A stretch of 64,000 nucleotides of DNA from Orrella dioscoreae (GCF_900089455.2 NZ_LT907988.1:3472001-3536000); one strand, 5' to 3'; positions 40,977 to 52,814 are shown, counted from the stretch's first letter. Translations and numbers: made by a program. The notes: generated by a model from the letters alone, not told the origin.

Positions 40977-41945
40977 TCAGTTGCCTGCCAGCGTCTTGCC
41001 GTAGGCGATGAGATCGACGTTGCCGCCGCTGATGACAATACCCACGCGCTTGCCCTTGATGGGCAGCACAGGCTGCAGCGCGGCCGTGGCGGCCAGCGCG
41101 CCGGTGGGTTCCACCACCAGCTTCATGCGCTGCGCGAAGAAGCGCTGCGTGGCTTCCAGCTGCGCGTCCTGCACCGTGACGATGTCGCTGACCTTCTCGC
41201 GGATGATGCCGAACGTCAGCTGGCCCAGGTTGGTGGTCAGTGCGCCATCCGCGATCGACACCGGCGTCGGGATGCGCACGATCTCGCCACCGCGGAACGA
41301 GCGCTGGCCGTCATTGCCCGCCTCGGGCTCCACGCCGATGACCTGGCAGCGCGGGCTCAGCGTGGCCGCCGACAGCGCGCTGCCCGACAGCAGGCCGCCG
41401 CCGCCCAGGCAGACGAACAGGTAGTCCAGCTCGCCCGTTTCCTGGAACAGTTCCATCGCCGCCGTCCCCTGCCCGGCGATCACGTCGGCGTGATCGAAGG
41501 GCGGGATCAGCACCATGCCGCTTTCCTCGCGCAGGCGGGTGGCCAGCACTTCGCGGTCGTCCTTGTAGCGGTCATAGATGACGACCGTGCCGCCATAGCC
41601 TTCCGTGGCGGCGCGTTTGGCCGCGGGCGCGTCGTGCGGCATGATGATCGTGGCCTTCACGTCCAGCAGGCGCGCGGCCAGCGCGATGGCCTGGGCATGG
41701 TTGCCCGACGAGAACGTGACCACGCCCGCGCGCCGTTCCTCGGCGCTCAGGTTCGCGATGGCGTTGTAGGCGCCGCGGAACTTGAAGGCGCCCATGCGCT
41801 GGAGGTTCTCGCACTTGAAGAACAGCGAGGCGCCGGTCAGGGCGTCGGCGGTGGCAGAGGTCATCACCGGCGTACGGTGGACAACGCCTTTCAGGACGCC
41901 CGCGGCGCGGACGACGTCATCATAGGTGGGCAGTGTCAGGCTCAT
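40977..41945 (-). CDS. Threonine / threo-3-hydroxyaspartate ammonia-lyase
   Basis: This 322-residue PLP enzyme of the serine/threonine dehydratase family has the cofactor lysine in GAFKFRGAYNA, the glycine loop CLGGGGLLSG and the substrate loop TFSSGNHAQA. It lacks the C-terminal ACT-like regulatory domain of biosynthetic IlvA, so it is a catabolic-type enzyme. The N-terminus SLTLPTYDDVVRAAGVL resembles hydroxyaspartate lyases. Threonine, serine or hydroxyaspartate are the possible substrates; sequence alone does not decide. The start at 41945 is preferred to a longer frame reading back over ruvB. Confidence 0.85.
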   Translation of the reverse strand: MSLTLPTYDDVVRAAGVLKGVVHRTPVMTSATADALTGASLFFKCENLQRMGAFKFRGAYNAIANLSAEERRAGVVTFSSGNHAQAIALAARLLDVKATIIMPHDAPAAKRAATEGYGGTVVIYDRYKDDREVLATRLREESGMVLIPPFDHADVIAGQGTAAMELFQETGELDYLFVCLGGGGLLSGSALSAATLSPRCQVIGVEPEAGNDGQRSFRGGEIVRIPTPVSIADGALTTNLGQLTFGIIREKVSDIVTVQDAQLEATQRFFAQRMKLVVEPTGALAATAALQPVLPIKGKRVGIVISGGNVDLIAYGKTLAGN

Positions 41946-42072
41946 GCAGGTTCCGGCGGTTACGGGTGGGTCGGGCGTGGCAAGAAAAAAACACGGCGCC
42001 GCGACCCGAAGGGCGGCGCCAGGATTTCCGATGATAAACCCACGCAGCGCGTGGATGGCTGGTGTACGATGA

Positions 42073-42088
42073 CTGTCCGTATATCCAG
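42073..42088 (+). promoter_or_regulatory. LexA (SOS) box before ruvB
   Basis: CTGTCCGTATATCCAG matches the CTGT-N8-ACAG operator except for one base in the right half. It ends 8 bases before the ruvB ATG, so LexA binding here would block transcription or initiation. RuvB is a classic SOS gene. Confidence 0.7.
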
Positions 42089-42096
42089 TTGTCATC

Positions 42097-43164
<1,068 letters not shown>

Positions 43165-43203
43165 GCCGCCCGGGCCGCGCGCTGGCCCTCTTGCGCCGAA
43201 CGC

Positions 43204-44055
43204 TCAGGAGCCTGCGGCGAACGTGTCGCACTGGGCTATCTGGCCGCTGCTGTAACCGCGCTTGAACCACGCGACGCGCTGCGCGGAACTGCCGTGCGTG
43301 AAGGAGTCGGGCACGATCGTGCCCTGGTGCTTGCGCTGCAGGGTGTCATCGCCCACCGCGCTGGCCGCTGCAATCCCTTCCTCGATATCGCCAGGCTCCA
43401 GGATGCCGCGCGCGGCATCGGCATGATGCGCCCAGATGCCCGCATAGCAATCCGCCTGCAGTTCCAGCTTGACCGACAGCTGGTTGGCCTGCGTGGCCGA
43501 CACCTGGCTGCGTTGCTGGTTGACGCGGCCCAGCGTGCCGAGCAGGTTCTGCACGTGGTGGCCCACCTCGTGCGCAATGACGTAGGCACGCGCGAAATCG
43601 CCGGGGGCGTTCATCTGCGTTTCCATTTCCCGGAAGAAACCGAGATCGATGTAGACCTTGCGATCGGCGGGGCAATAGAACGGCCCCATGGCCGACTGGC
43701 CGGTGCCGCAAGCCGTGGGCGTGGCGCCCCGGAACAGCACCAGCGCGGGCTCCTGGTAGCGGCCGTTGGTCTGCTGCGCGAACACCGCCTGCCAGGTGTC
43801 CTCGGTTTCGCCCAGCACACGGGCCACGAACTGGCCTTGCGGATCGTCGGCCGGCACCGACTGCGAGGGCGCCTGTTGCGTGGCGCCCTGCTGCTGTTGC
43901 GCCAGGTCCAGCACGATGTTGGGGTCGACACCGAAATACATGGCCACCAACGCCAGCACGATGGCGCCGATGCCGATGCCGCCCTTGCCCACGCGTGGCC
44001 CGCCTGCACGGCGGTCCTCGACATTGGTGCTTCTGCGGGAATTGCCGAGCTTCAT
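43204..44055 (-). CDS. YpfJ-type neutral zinc metallopeptidase
   Basis: The 283-residue protein has one membrane anchor (IGIGAIVLALVAMYFGV, residues about 27-43) and a periplasmic zinc peptidase domain. The zinc motif HEVGHH is at residues 162-167, with LELQADCYAGIW as the downstream third-ligand helix. Two cysteines (TACGTG, FYCPAD) are conserved in this KPN_02809-like family. The substrate is unknown. It converges with ruvB. Confidence 0.88.
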   Translation of the reverse strand: MKLGNSRRSTNVEDRRAGGPRVGKGGIGIGAIVLALVAMYFGVDPNIVLDLAQQQQGATQQAPSQSVPADDPQGQFVARVLGETEDTWQAVFAQQTNGRYQEPALVLFRGATPTACGTGQSAMGPFYCPADRKVYIDLGFFREMETQMNAPGDFARAYVIAHEVGHHVQNLLGTLGRVNQQRSQVSATQANQLSVKLELQADCYAGIWAHHADAARGILEPGDIEEGIAAASAVGDDTLQRKHQGTIVPDSFTHGSSAQRVAWFKRGYSSGQIAQCDTFAAGS

Positions 44056-44095
44056 GGGGAAATGCTCCAGAGAGGGCCGTCGGCCGCGAGGCGGC

Positions 44096-44686
44096 TCAGA
44101 ACGACGAGCCCGGTTGCGTGAGGAATGCCAGCTCTTCGTCGGTGCTGGGCCGGCCCAGTTGCGCGTTGCGGTGCGGGAAGCGGCCGAAACGCGCGATCAC
44201 ATCGCGATGCCGTTCGGCGTAATCCACATAGCCCTTGTACTCCTGCCCCGCCACGCGCGCCAGATCCTGGTAGAGCGCCACGCAGCGGCGCTGCAGCACG
44301 AGATCCTCGGCATGCTCGAAAGGCAGGTAGGCGAACACGCGCTGCACCGGCCGCAGGGCCAGGTGCAGGCCGGTGGCGACCAGGCGCTGCGCCGCTGCCC
44401 GCGCCAGCGCATCGCCGCTGAACGCGCGCGCCGTGCCACGCCAGACATTGCGCGTGAACTGGTCCAGCAGCAGGATGCGCGCCAGCGTGCCCTCGGGATG
44501 CGCATCCCAGGCGCGCAGGCCGCCCGCGACGGCGACGTCGATCTGCGCGCCGAAACGAGAGAGGATCTCGGCGTCGAACGCCACGCTCTTCTGGAACCAG
44601 GCCTGGCGCGGGCGCAGGTGGCCAGGCTCGCAGGGCGCCAGAAACCAGAAATCCAGGACATCCTGCCAGTCGGGACGCGTCGTCAT
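44096..44686 (-). CDS. DUF924 family protein
   Basis: This 196-residue helical protein matches the DUF924 family by its opening WQDVLDFWFLA and by ILLLDQFTRNVWRGTARAF, FAYLPFEHAED and ERHRDVIARFGRFPHRN. The conserved Asp, Arg, His and Arg residues hint at an enzyme, but no reaction is established for the family as far as I know. AAGGAGCAGGC lies before the ATG. It follows recQ in the same direction and may share its transcript. Confidence 0.85.
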   Translation of the reverse strand: MTTRPDWQDVLDFWFLAPCEPGHLRPRQAWFQKSVAFDAEILSRFGAQIDVAVAGGLRAWDAHPEGTLARILLLDQFTRNVWRGTARAFSGDALARAAAQRLVATGLHLALRPVQRVFAYLPFEHAEDLVLQRRCVALYQDLARVAGQEYKGYVDYAERHRDVIARFGRFPHRNAQLGRPSTDEELAFLTQPGSSF

Positions 44687-44730
44687 GCCTGCTCCTTGGG
44701 AAAGTCGATGATGCGGCGGGGCGTGGCGGC

Positions 44731-46557
<1,827 letters not shown>

Positions 46558-46606
46558 TGGGGGTAACGGGAGCAATCATGGCCGGCATTTTACGCGGCCC
46601 CCACTC

Positions 46607-47830
46607 CTAGCGCAGCAGGCTGCCGGACAAAATGTCCACAGGCATCGTCAACTGCATGCGCATGGCGTAGTCGCCCGACACGGCGTCGCGGTCGGCCCCC
46701 AGCACGAATCTGGTGCGCGGCGTGAGATCCAGGCTGTGCTGGACCCCCAGGCGCTGCTCGGTGAACGCACCCTGGTCGCGCAAGCCGTTGTAGGTGCCGC
46801 TGAAGGTGCCGTAGCCGCCGCCCAGCGGCACGCCCGCCGTGACGATGTTGCGCTGGTTGGCGCTGCCTGCCGGCCCGCTGGTGTAGCCCGCCAGGTCGCC
46901 ATAGCCCTCCTCGGTGGCGATGGCGCGATAGCCCAGCTTGAAATAATCGGTCAGGGCGACGTTGTAGCCCAGCTCGTAGCGCCAGCCCGCGCCGCTTTGC
47001 AGCGATCCCTGCGTGGCGCCCGCCTGCACGGTGCCCCACTGGCCGGCCGAGTAGATGCCGCCCACGCCCATCACGGACATATCCGGCGCCCGTTGCAGCT
47101 GGCTTTCGACGGTGAAGTCCGAGGTCAGGCCGTAGCGCACTGCGCCGCCGCCCACCGAGGGACCATAGGTCAGGCCGCCGGACTTGGCGTTGGCGTCGGA
47201 ATAGTCGAGGCGGCCCACCGTCGAGGAGTAGCCCAGCCTGCCTTCGGGCATCACGCTGTTCGCCGCGCCGCTCCAGTTCGCCAATTGCACCCCGCCAATA
47301 TTCGCGGCGGAGCCCCAGCGCGGCACGTTGGATTTCACGCTGCCCACGCTGACCGCCGGGCCGCCCGCCTGGCGGTAGACCCAGCCGCGCTGGGCATAAC
47401 GCATGCCGGAGAGACCGGCGACCGGCGCGAAACGGCGCGCCGTCTGCTCGGGCGAGCCCACCACGTCCACGGCGGCGTTGCCGTCCAGGTCGTAGGCAAT
47501 GTGGTAATCCCAGTCGTACTGCGGCCCGAAGTCCTGGATGTCGGCGTGCGGCGGGGTGACGAGCTGCGTCGAGCCGTCTTCCTGGGTGATGATGACGGGC
47601 GGCGGCAGCGGCGCCAGGGGGACGGACTGGAACTCCGAGGGGGGCGGCCGCACCGAAAAGACCTGGGCGGGCGACAGCGCTGAAATGCCCGATGGGGCAT
47701 CGGCCGTGCCATAAGCGGCGTCCGGGTCCAGGTAGTAGGGCTGCGCGGCAGCCGGCGCCTGTATCGCCACGAGGCAGGCGGCTGCGCACCACGCACGCCT
47801 GCCGATCCAGTACCAGAAATTCCGCCGCAT
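46607..47830 (-). CDS. Usher-like outer-membrane beta-barrel protein
   Basis: This 407-residue exported protein has a signal peptide (cleavage near QAPAAAQ), a Pro-rich section with FSVRPPPSEFQSVPL, and then about 250 residues of alternating beta strands. Segments such as AVRYGLTSDFTVESQLQRAPDMSV and GWRYELGYNVALTDYFKLGYRA resemble strands of fimbrial usher barrels. It lacks the plug and C-terminal domains of a full usher (about 800 residues) and no chaperone or pilin gene is nearby. It may be a small porin-like barrel. It is divergent from a response regulator gene. Confidence 0.6.
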   Translation of the reverse strand: MRRNFWYWIGRRAWCAAACLVAIQAPAAAQPYYLDPDAAYGTADAPSGISALSPAQVFSVRPPPSEFQSVPLAPLPPPVIITQEDGSTQLVTPPHADIQDFGPQYDWDYHIAYDLDGNAAVDVVGSPEQTARRFAPVAGLSGMRYAQRGWVYRQAGGPAVSVGSVKSNVPRWGSAANIGGVQLANWSGAANSVMPEGRLGYSSTVGRLDYSDANAKSGGLTYGPSVGGGAVRYGLTSDFTVESQLQRAPDMSVMGVGGIYSAGQWGTVQAGATQGSLQSGAGWRYELGYNVALTDYFKLGYRAIATEEGYGDLAGYTSGPAGSANQRNIVTAGVPLGGGYGTFSGTYNGLRDQGAFTEQRLGVQHSLDLTPRTRFVLGADRDAVSGDYAMRMQLTMPVDILSGSLLR

Positions 47831-47934
47831 TCGAATATTCTAGGATTTACGATCCGCCCCAGGCTAGCGCAGTTGCATTTCAGGCCGTTACATGCGGCTT
47901 GCCGCCCTGCCGCCGTCAGGCGACACTCCCCGCC

Positions 47935-48636
47935 ATGGAATCCTCTCGCATCAAGCTGCTGGTGGTCGACGACGACCCTGCCCTGCGCCAGTTGCTGGCC
48001 GACTACCTGAACCGGCACGGCTACGACACCCTGCTCGCGCCCGACGCCACCGACCTGGCCACGCGCATCGCGCGCTACGCCCCCGACCTGCTCGTGCTGG
48101 ACCGCATGCTGCCGGGCGGCGACGGGGCGGATGCCTGCCGCCGCCTGCGCGAGCAGGGCGAGGACATCCCGGTCGTGCTGCTGACCGCGCGCGACGAAAC
48201 AGTCGACCGCATCATCGGCCTGGAGGCCGGCGCCGACGACTACCTGGGCAAGCCCTTCGATCCGCGCGAACTGCTGGCCCGCATCGAAGCGGTCTTGCGG
48301 CGCAAGAGCGGTCCCTCCGCGCTGACCAAGGACGCCCCCGTCCCCTTCGGCCCCTTCATCTTCGACCCCGTCACGCGCCAGCTGACCCGCGAAGGCGAAG
48401 TCGTGCGCCTGACCGGCGGCGAGATCAACCTGCTGGAAGCGCTGGTGCGCAACGCCGGCAAGCCGCTCTCGCGCGAGCGCCTGCTGGCGCTGGCGCGCGA
48501 CGACGACGCGGGCGAACGCAATGACCGCGCCATCGACATCGCCATCCTGCGCCTGCGCCGCGCCATCGAGGACGACCCCAAGCAGCCGCGCTGGATCCAG
48601 ACCGTCTGGGGCATCGGCTACCGCTTCGCGCCATGA
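47935..48636 (+). CDS. OmpR-family response regulator
   Basis: The 233-residue regulator has a receiver domain with acidic pocket VDDDP, phospho-acceptor Asp56 (VLDRMLP) and the conserved lysine in GADDYLGKPFD. An OmpR/PhoB winged helix follows (VVRLTGGEINLLEALVRNAGK...WIQTVWGIGYRFA). Its stop overlaps the kinase start (ATGA), so the two make a two-component system. It is close to the RisA/OmpR branch. Targets are unknown, with the divergent barrel gene a natural candidate. Confidence 0.93.
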   Translation: MESSRIKLLVVDDDPALRQLLADYLNRHGYDTLLAPDATDLATRIARYAPDLLVLDRMLPGGDGADACRRLREQGEDIPVVLLTARDETVDRIIGLEAGADDYLGKPFDPRELLARIEAVLRRKSGPSALTKDAPVPFGPFIFDPVTRQLTREGEVVRLTGGEINLLEALVRNAGKPLSRERLLALARDDDAGERNDRAIDIAILRLRRAIEDDPKQPRWIQTVWGIGYRFAP

Positions 48637-50108
48637 GCGGCACGCGGCCACCCGAAGGCGCCCCGCCCGCCCCAGCCAGCGCCGCCAAGCCCTCGTCCCG
48701 GCTCCGCCTCCTGCTCACGGCGCTGCTGCCCCGCACGCTGCACGCCCGCCTCATCACCCTGGTGCTGGGCACGGTCCTGCTGGCCCAGGCCGCCACGCTG
48801 GCCAGCATCTCGCACTACCAGCGCCACTACCTGGACGCCGTGGCCGTGGACCTCATCGCCACCACGATCCGCACGCTGCAGGCCTCGGTGGGCATCGTCC
48901 CGCCCGAGCACCGCGTGGAGTTCGTCAAGCGCGCCTCGCAGAACCAGTGGCGCCTGTGGTGGCGCCGCCTGCCTGCCGACGCCAAGCTGCAACGGCGCGA
49001 ACGCGACGGCCGCCCGCCCCCGCCTCCGCCCTGGTGGGACCGGGGCCATGACGACATCCGCCGCAGCCTGCGCAGCCTGGTCGACCGCCTGAACAGCCAC
49101 CTGGGCGAGGACACCCGCGTGGCGCTGTCGCGCGGCCCGCGCCCGCAGCTTTTCATTTCGCTCTCCACCCAGTTCAACCAGCTGGACCCCGCCGACAGCG
49201 AATGGCTGGTCATCCCGCTGGACCGCATCGACCCGCCGGTGTCGGGACCGCTCTACGCCGTCTGGTTCGGGGGCCTTGGCCTGGTGCTGCTGGTCGCGGT
49301 GGGCTTCTCGTGGCACATCTCGCGTCCCATCACCCGTCTGGCCCAGGCCGCCGACCAGTTGGCGGCGGGCCAGCCCAGCCGGGTCAAGCCCTCGGGGCCG
49401 CAGGAAACCCAGGTACTGGGCGAACGCTTCAACGCCATGCTGGACGCGCTGGCCGAATCGGAAAGCGTGCGCCGCACGCTGCTGGCCGGCCTGCCCCACG
49501 ACCTGAAAGGCCCGCTGTCGCGGATGTGGCTGCGCATCGAGATGGCCGAGGACCCGGCGCTGAAGGACGGCCTGCGCAAGGACCTGAAGGACATGCAGGG
49601 CATGGTCGACCAGTTCATCGGCTTCGTGCGCGGCACCGACCCGGGCACCTACCGCTACACGGACTGGGTCATCAACGACTGGCTGACCGAACGCGTCGGC
49701 GCCTGGGAAGGCAGTGGCGCCGCCGTGACGCTGACCGACCGCACCGCCATGCCCCTGACAGTGCACGCCGACGCCGCGGCCCTGGAGCGCCTGCTGGACA
49801 ACCTGGTCGGCAACGCGCTGCACCACGGCGCGCCGCCCGTGGACGTGGCGCTGCGACGCCAGGACCAATGGCTGTGCCTGAGCGTCTCGGACCACGGCAG
49901 CGGCATTCCCCCGGACCGCCGCGAAGACGCCCGCCGCCCCTTCAGCCGCCTGGACGACGCCCGCACTCGCACGGGCAACGTCGGGTTGGGGCTGGCGCTG
50001 GTGGATGCGATTGCGCGGGCGCACGATGGACGGATGTCGCTGGAGGAGGCGGAGAGCGGGGGGCTTCGGGTGGAAGTGTGGCTGCCGATACAGTCTGCCG
50101 CTGGCTAG
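48633..50108 (+). CDS. Sensor histidine kinase, EnvZ/RisS-like
   Basis: The 491-residue kinase has two membrane segments (about residues 38-60 and 208-230) bracketing a roughly 150-residue periplasmic sensor with a Pro-rich stretch (PPPPPPWWD). A HAMP domain (SRPITRLAQAADQLAAG) follows. The H-box holds His289 in LPHDLKGPLSRM. The ATPase boxes are NLVGNALHHG, SDHGSGIPP and GNVGLGLALV. The H-box form resembles RisS of Bordetella. It is coupled to the regulator upstream and ends just before a large repeat region. Confidence 0.92.
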   Translation: MSGTRPPEGAPPAPASAAKPSSRLRLLLTALLPRTLHARLITLVLGTVLLAQAATLASISHYQRHYLDAVAVDLIATTIRTLQASVGIVPPEHRVEFVKRASQNQWRLWWRRLPADAKLQRRERDGRPPPPPPWWDRGHDDIRRSLRSLVDRLNSHLGEDTRVALSRGPRPQLFISLSTQFNQLDPADSEWLVIPLDRIDPPVSGPLYAVWFGGLGLVLLVAVGFSWHISRPITRLAQAADQLAAGQPSRVKPSGPQETQVLGERFNAMLDALAESESVRRTLLAGLPHDLKGPLSRMWLRIEMAEDPALKDGLRKDLKDMQGMVDQFIGFVRGTDPGTYRYTDWVINDWLTERVGAWEGSGAAVTLTDRTAMPLTVHADAAALERLLDNLVGNALHHGAPPVDVALRRQDQWLCLSVSDHGSGIPPDRREDARRPFSRLDDARTRTGNVGLGLALVDAIARAHDGRMSLEEAESGGLRVEVWLPIQSAAG

Positions 50109-50140
50109 CGGTGAGCGGGGTGGGGGGGTCGAGGTTGTAG

Positions 50141-50307
50141 ACCGCTGGGTTGACGGCTTTGTGCACCCCGCTGGGTTGACGGCTTGTGCACCGCTAGGTT
50201 GACGGCCGCCGAGTGTGGTCGTGCCGTCGGGCGCCTGCCGCGTGGTGGGGCGCCCACAGCGCCCCGCCCCCCGCAGAAGGCGCCCGCCGTCCCGCCCACC
50301 CTCGACG
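50141..50307 (+). repeat. Palindromic repeat element, left partial copy with direct repeats
   Basis: Three ACCGCTRGGTTGACGGC-type units start at 50141, 50166 and 50190 with about a 25-base period. The segment continues as a near copy, in reverse orientation, of the element at 55316-55450. It includes the core hairpin GGGGCGC-CCACA-GCGCCCC at 50247-50265. The right arm is worn: after CCACCCTCG it diverges. Confidence 0.8.
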
Positions 50308-50403
50308 TCCTGCAATGTTGTGTTCTGGACCTTGGGCAGCCACCTTGGTCCTGCTCGCATTCTTGCCTGCCGCTCGCTGCCCGCCCGAAGATCTCAGCTT
50401 GCC

Positions 50404-50799
50404 GCTGACCGGAGGGCGCCCACAGCGCCCACCGGTCAGCATTCGAAAAAGCAATAGGGCAGCTGTTGGGAGAGTGGGGGCGAGGGTTGGAGGGAGGAAG
50501 CAACGCGCTTCGGGCTACGGGCGCCGCTTGGCCGTGTTGCCTGCTTGGCAAGGCTGCTCCACCACCGCCACCAATTTGCCGAAGCCGCCCGGCTCGTCAA
50601 TAAGTCTCGACGCCTCTGCCCGCGCAAGACACCCGCCATTCAGTCACGACAATGGAACAACGCCTCCAAGCAGACAACGCAGCCTGACGGGGACAGCCGC
50701 CCGAAGCGCGATGCCACCCATCTCCACTCCCCTTCCCCCCTCTCTCACTAGCTGCCCCTTTTGCTTTCCCGAATGCTGACCAATGGGCGCTGTGGGCGC
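50404..50799. repeat. Large imperfect inverted repeat
   Basis: The arms 50416-50515 and 50799-50699 match at about four of five bases with few gaps, and weaker similarity continues towards a centre near 50607. The left end carries a nested hairpin: GCTGACCGG (50404-50412) pairs with CCGGTCAGC (50432-50440) around GGGCGC-CCACA-GCGCCC. No credible gene lies inside. Confidence 0.75.
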
Positions 50800-50883
50800 C
50801 CCACCACGCGGCAGGCGGCCGACGGCACGACCACACTCGGCGGCCGTCAACGAAGCGGTGCACAAAGCCGTCAACCCAGCGGT
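50785..50883 (-). repeat. Palindromic repeat element, right partial copy with direct repeats
   Basis: Starting at the core hairpin (GGGCGC-TGTGG-GCGCCC, 50785-50801), this segment matches the right half of the element at 55316-55450. It ends with two inverted units, GCCGTCAACGAAGCGGT and GCCGTCAACCCAGCGGT. It lies 21 bases from the glnS stop. Confidence 0.78.
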
Positions 50884-50904
50884 CCAAACACCAAAAACAA
50901 AAAC

Positions 50905-52674
50905 TCAGCTACCCGACCCAGCCCAAGAGTCCCGCAGCGTTGTCACCCGATTCAACACAGGCCGCTCGGCAGTCGACAACGCCCGATCCGCAGTGAAATA
51001 CCCCAGGCGCTCGAACTGCCACGTCGCGCCCGCATCAGCGACGGTCCCCGGTTCCAGCAGGCCTTGCACCACCTGGATCGAGTTCGGGTTCAGCGCATCG
51101 AGGAAATTCTTTTCGCCAGCGTCCGGATGCGGATCGGCGAACAGGCGGTCGTACAGGCGGATCTCGGCCGGCACCGCGTGCGCGGCGCTGATCCAGGTGA
51201 TGTTGCCCTTGACCTTCACGCTGTCGGCGCCGGGGGTGCCGCTCTTGGTGTCGGGCAGGTATTCGGCGTGGACCTCCACCACCTTGCCGGCCTCGTCCTT
51301 GACGAAGCCCGTGCAGGTCACGACGTAGCCATATTTCAGGCGCACCGAGTTGCCCGGGAACAGGCGGAAGTACTTCTTCGGCGGCGCTTCGCGGAAATCG
51401 TCCTGCTCGATCCACAGTTCGCGCGAGAACGGGAATTCGCGCACGCCGGCTGACGGGTCGTGCGGATTGCGCGGCGCCGTGCAGGCCTCGGTCTGGCCTT
51501 CCGGATAGTTCGTGATGACGAGCTTCAGCGGATCCAGCACCGCCACCGTGCGCGGCGCGATCGGGTCGAGGTCGTCGCGCACGGCCTGTTCGAGCAGGCT
51601 GTAGTCGATGCGCGAATCGGACTTCGACACGCCGGTGCGGTCGCAGAACAGCCGGATCGAGGCGGGCGTGTAGCCACGGCGGCGCAGGCCGAACAGCGTG
51701 GGCATGCGCGGATCGTCCCAGCCGTCGACATGGCCTTCCTGCACCAGTTGCAGCAGCTTGCGCTTGCTGGTCACGATGTAGCTCAGGTTCAGGCGGGCGA
51801 ACTCGTACTGGTGCGGCAACGGCTGCGCCAGCTTGCCCAGCTCCGCCAGGCGGGCCAGGATCCAGTCGTAATAGGGACGCTGGTCTTCGAACTCCAGCGT
51901 GCAGATGCTGTGCGTGATGCCTTCCAGCGCGTCCTCGACCGGATGCGCCCAGGAGTACAGCGGGTAGATGCACCAGTCATTGCCGGTGCGGTGGTGCGTG
52001 GCGTGACGCACGCGGTACATGATCGGGTCGCGCAGGTTCATGTTGGGCGACGCCATGTCGATCTTGGCGCGCAGCACCATGCTGCCGTCGGGGAACTTGC
52101 CGTCGCGCATGTCGCGCAGGCGCGCCAGCGACTCCTCGGCCGGACGATCGCGCCAGGGCGAATCGACGCCCGGCTCGGTCAGCGTGCCACGGTTGGCGCG
52201 GGTCTGCTCGGCGCTCTGTTCGTCGACGTAGGCGTGGCCGGCCAGCACCAGCGCCTCGGCGAACTCGAACATGTAGGTGAAGTAGTCGCTGGCGAAATAC
52301 AGATGGTCCTTGCCCTGGGCATGCCAGTCGAATCCCAGCCATTGCACGGCCTCGGCGATGGCGTCGACGTACTCCTGTTCTTCCTTCTCGGGATTGGTGT
52401 CGTCGAAACGCAGGTGGCAGATGCCGCCGTAGTCGCGCGCCAGGCCGAAGTTCACGCAGATGCTCTTGGCGTGGCCGATATGCAGGTAGCCGTTGGGCTC
52501 CGGCGGGAAGCGCGTGCGGATGCGGGCCACGTCGGGCTCGCCCTGCGCCTGCACGGAGGCCGGGCCAGGCGTGCCCGCCCAGCGCCGTTGGGCATGACGA
52601 CCCTGGGCCAGGTCGGCCTCGATGATCTGGCGCAGGAAATTGGTGGCGGGTGCGGCTGGCGTAGCGGTGCTCAT
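50905..52674 (-). CDS. glnS: Glutaminyl-tRNA synthetase
   Basis: The 589-residue class I enzyme charges tRNA-Gln. The HIGH motif lies in PPEPNGYLHIGHAKSICVNF, and the KMSKS equivalent is VTSKRKL. The specific GlnRS segment RFDDTNPEKEEQEYVDAI and the anticodon-binding beta barrels (YFRLFPGNSVRLKYGYVVTC) are present. An N-terminal 40-residue lead is usual for this group. The start at 52674 is preferred, since the longer frame is not conserved. A repeat region follows the stop. Confidence 0.97.
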   Translation of the reverse strand: MSTATPAAPATNFLRQIIEADLAQGRHAQRRWAGTPGPASVQAQGEPDVARIRTRFPPEPNGYLHIGHAKSICVNFGLARDYGGICHLRFDDTNPEKEEQEYVDAIAEAVQWLGFDWHAQGKDHLYFASDYFTYMFEFAEALVLAGHAYVDEQSAEQTRANRGTLTEPGVDSPWRDRPAEESLARLRDMRDGKFPDGSMVLRAKIDMASPNMNLRDPIMYRVRHATHHRTGNDWCIYPLYSWAHPVEDALEGITHSICTLEFEDQRPYYDWILARLAELGKLAQPLPHQYEFARLNLSYIVTSKRKLLQLVQEGHVDGWDDPRMPTLFGLRRRGYTPASIRLFCDRTGVSKSDSRIDYSLLEQAVRDDLDPIAPRTVAVLDPLKLVITNYPEGQTEACTAPRNPHDPSAGVREFPFSRELWIEQDDFREAPPKKYFRLFPGNSVRLKYGYVVTCTGFVKDEAGKVVEVHAEYLPDTKSGTPGADSVKVKGNITWISAAHAVPAEIRLYDRLFADPHPDAGEKNFLDALNPNSIQVVQGLLEPGTVADAGATWQFERLGYFTADRALSTAERPVLNRVTTLRDSWAGSGS

Positions 52675-52717
52675 CGGGAGGAAAATGGAATACGGGAATA
52701 CCGGGGAATCGCCAATT

Positions 52718-52746
52718 TTGCCACGGCTTGGCGCCGGGCCTGTTAT
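52718..52746 (+). promoter_or_regulatory. Candidate promoter of the cydAB-like operon
   Basis: TTGCCA (52718-52723) and TGTTAT (52741-52746) are 17 bases apart in the divergent region between glnS and the cydA-like gene. The -35 fits at five of six bases, the -10 less well. No FNR-type palindrome was found. Confidence 0.4.
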
Positions 52747-52814
52747 TCTCGCTGCGCACCGGGCCCGGCGACAGCACGCCGACGCCCGCAGACGAGAACA
52801 ATGCCCCAGAGTCC

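Noticed and set aside
50213-50779. Open frames of up to 188 codons inside the repeat island, some sharing the peptide LTAAECGRAVGRLPRGG
   Set aside because: The shared peptide simply reflects the inverted repeat copies read in the same phase. There is no ribosome site, codon use is not coding-like, and no domain is recognised.
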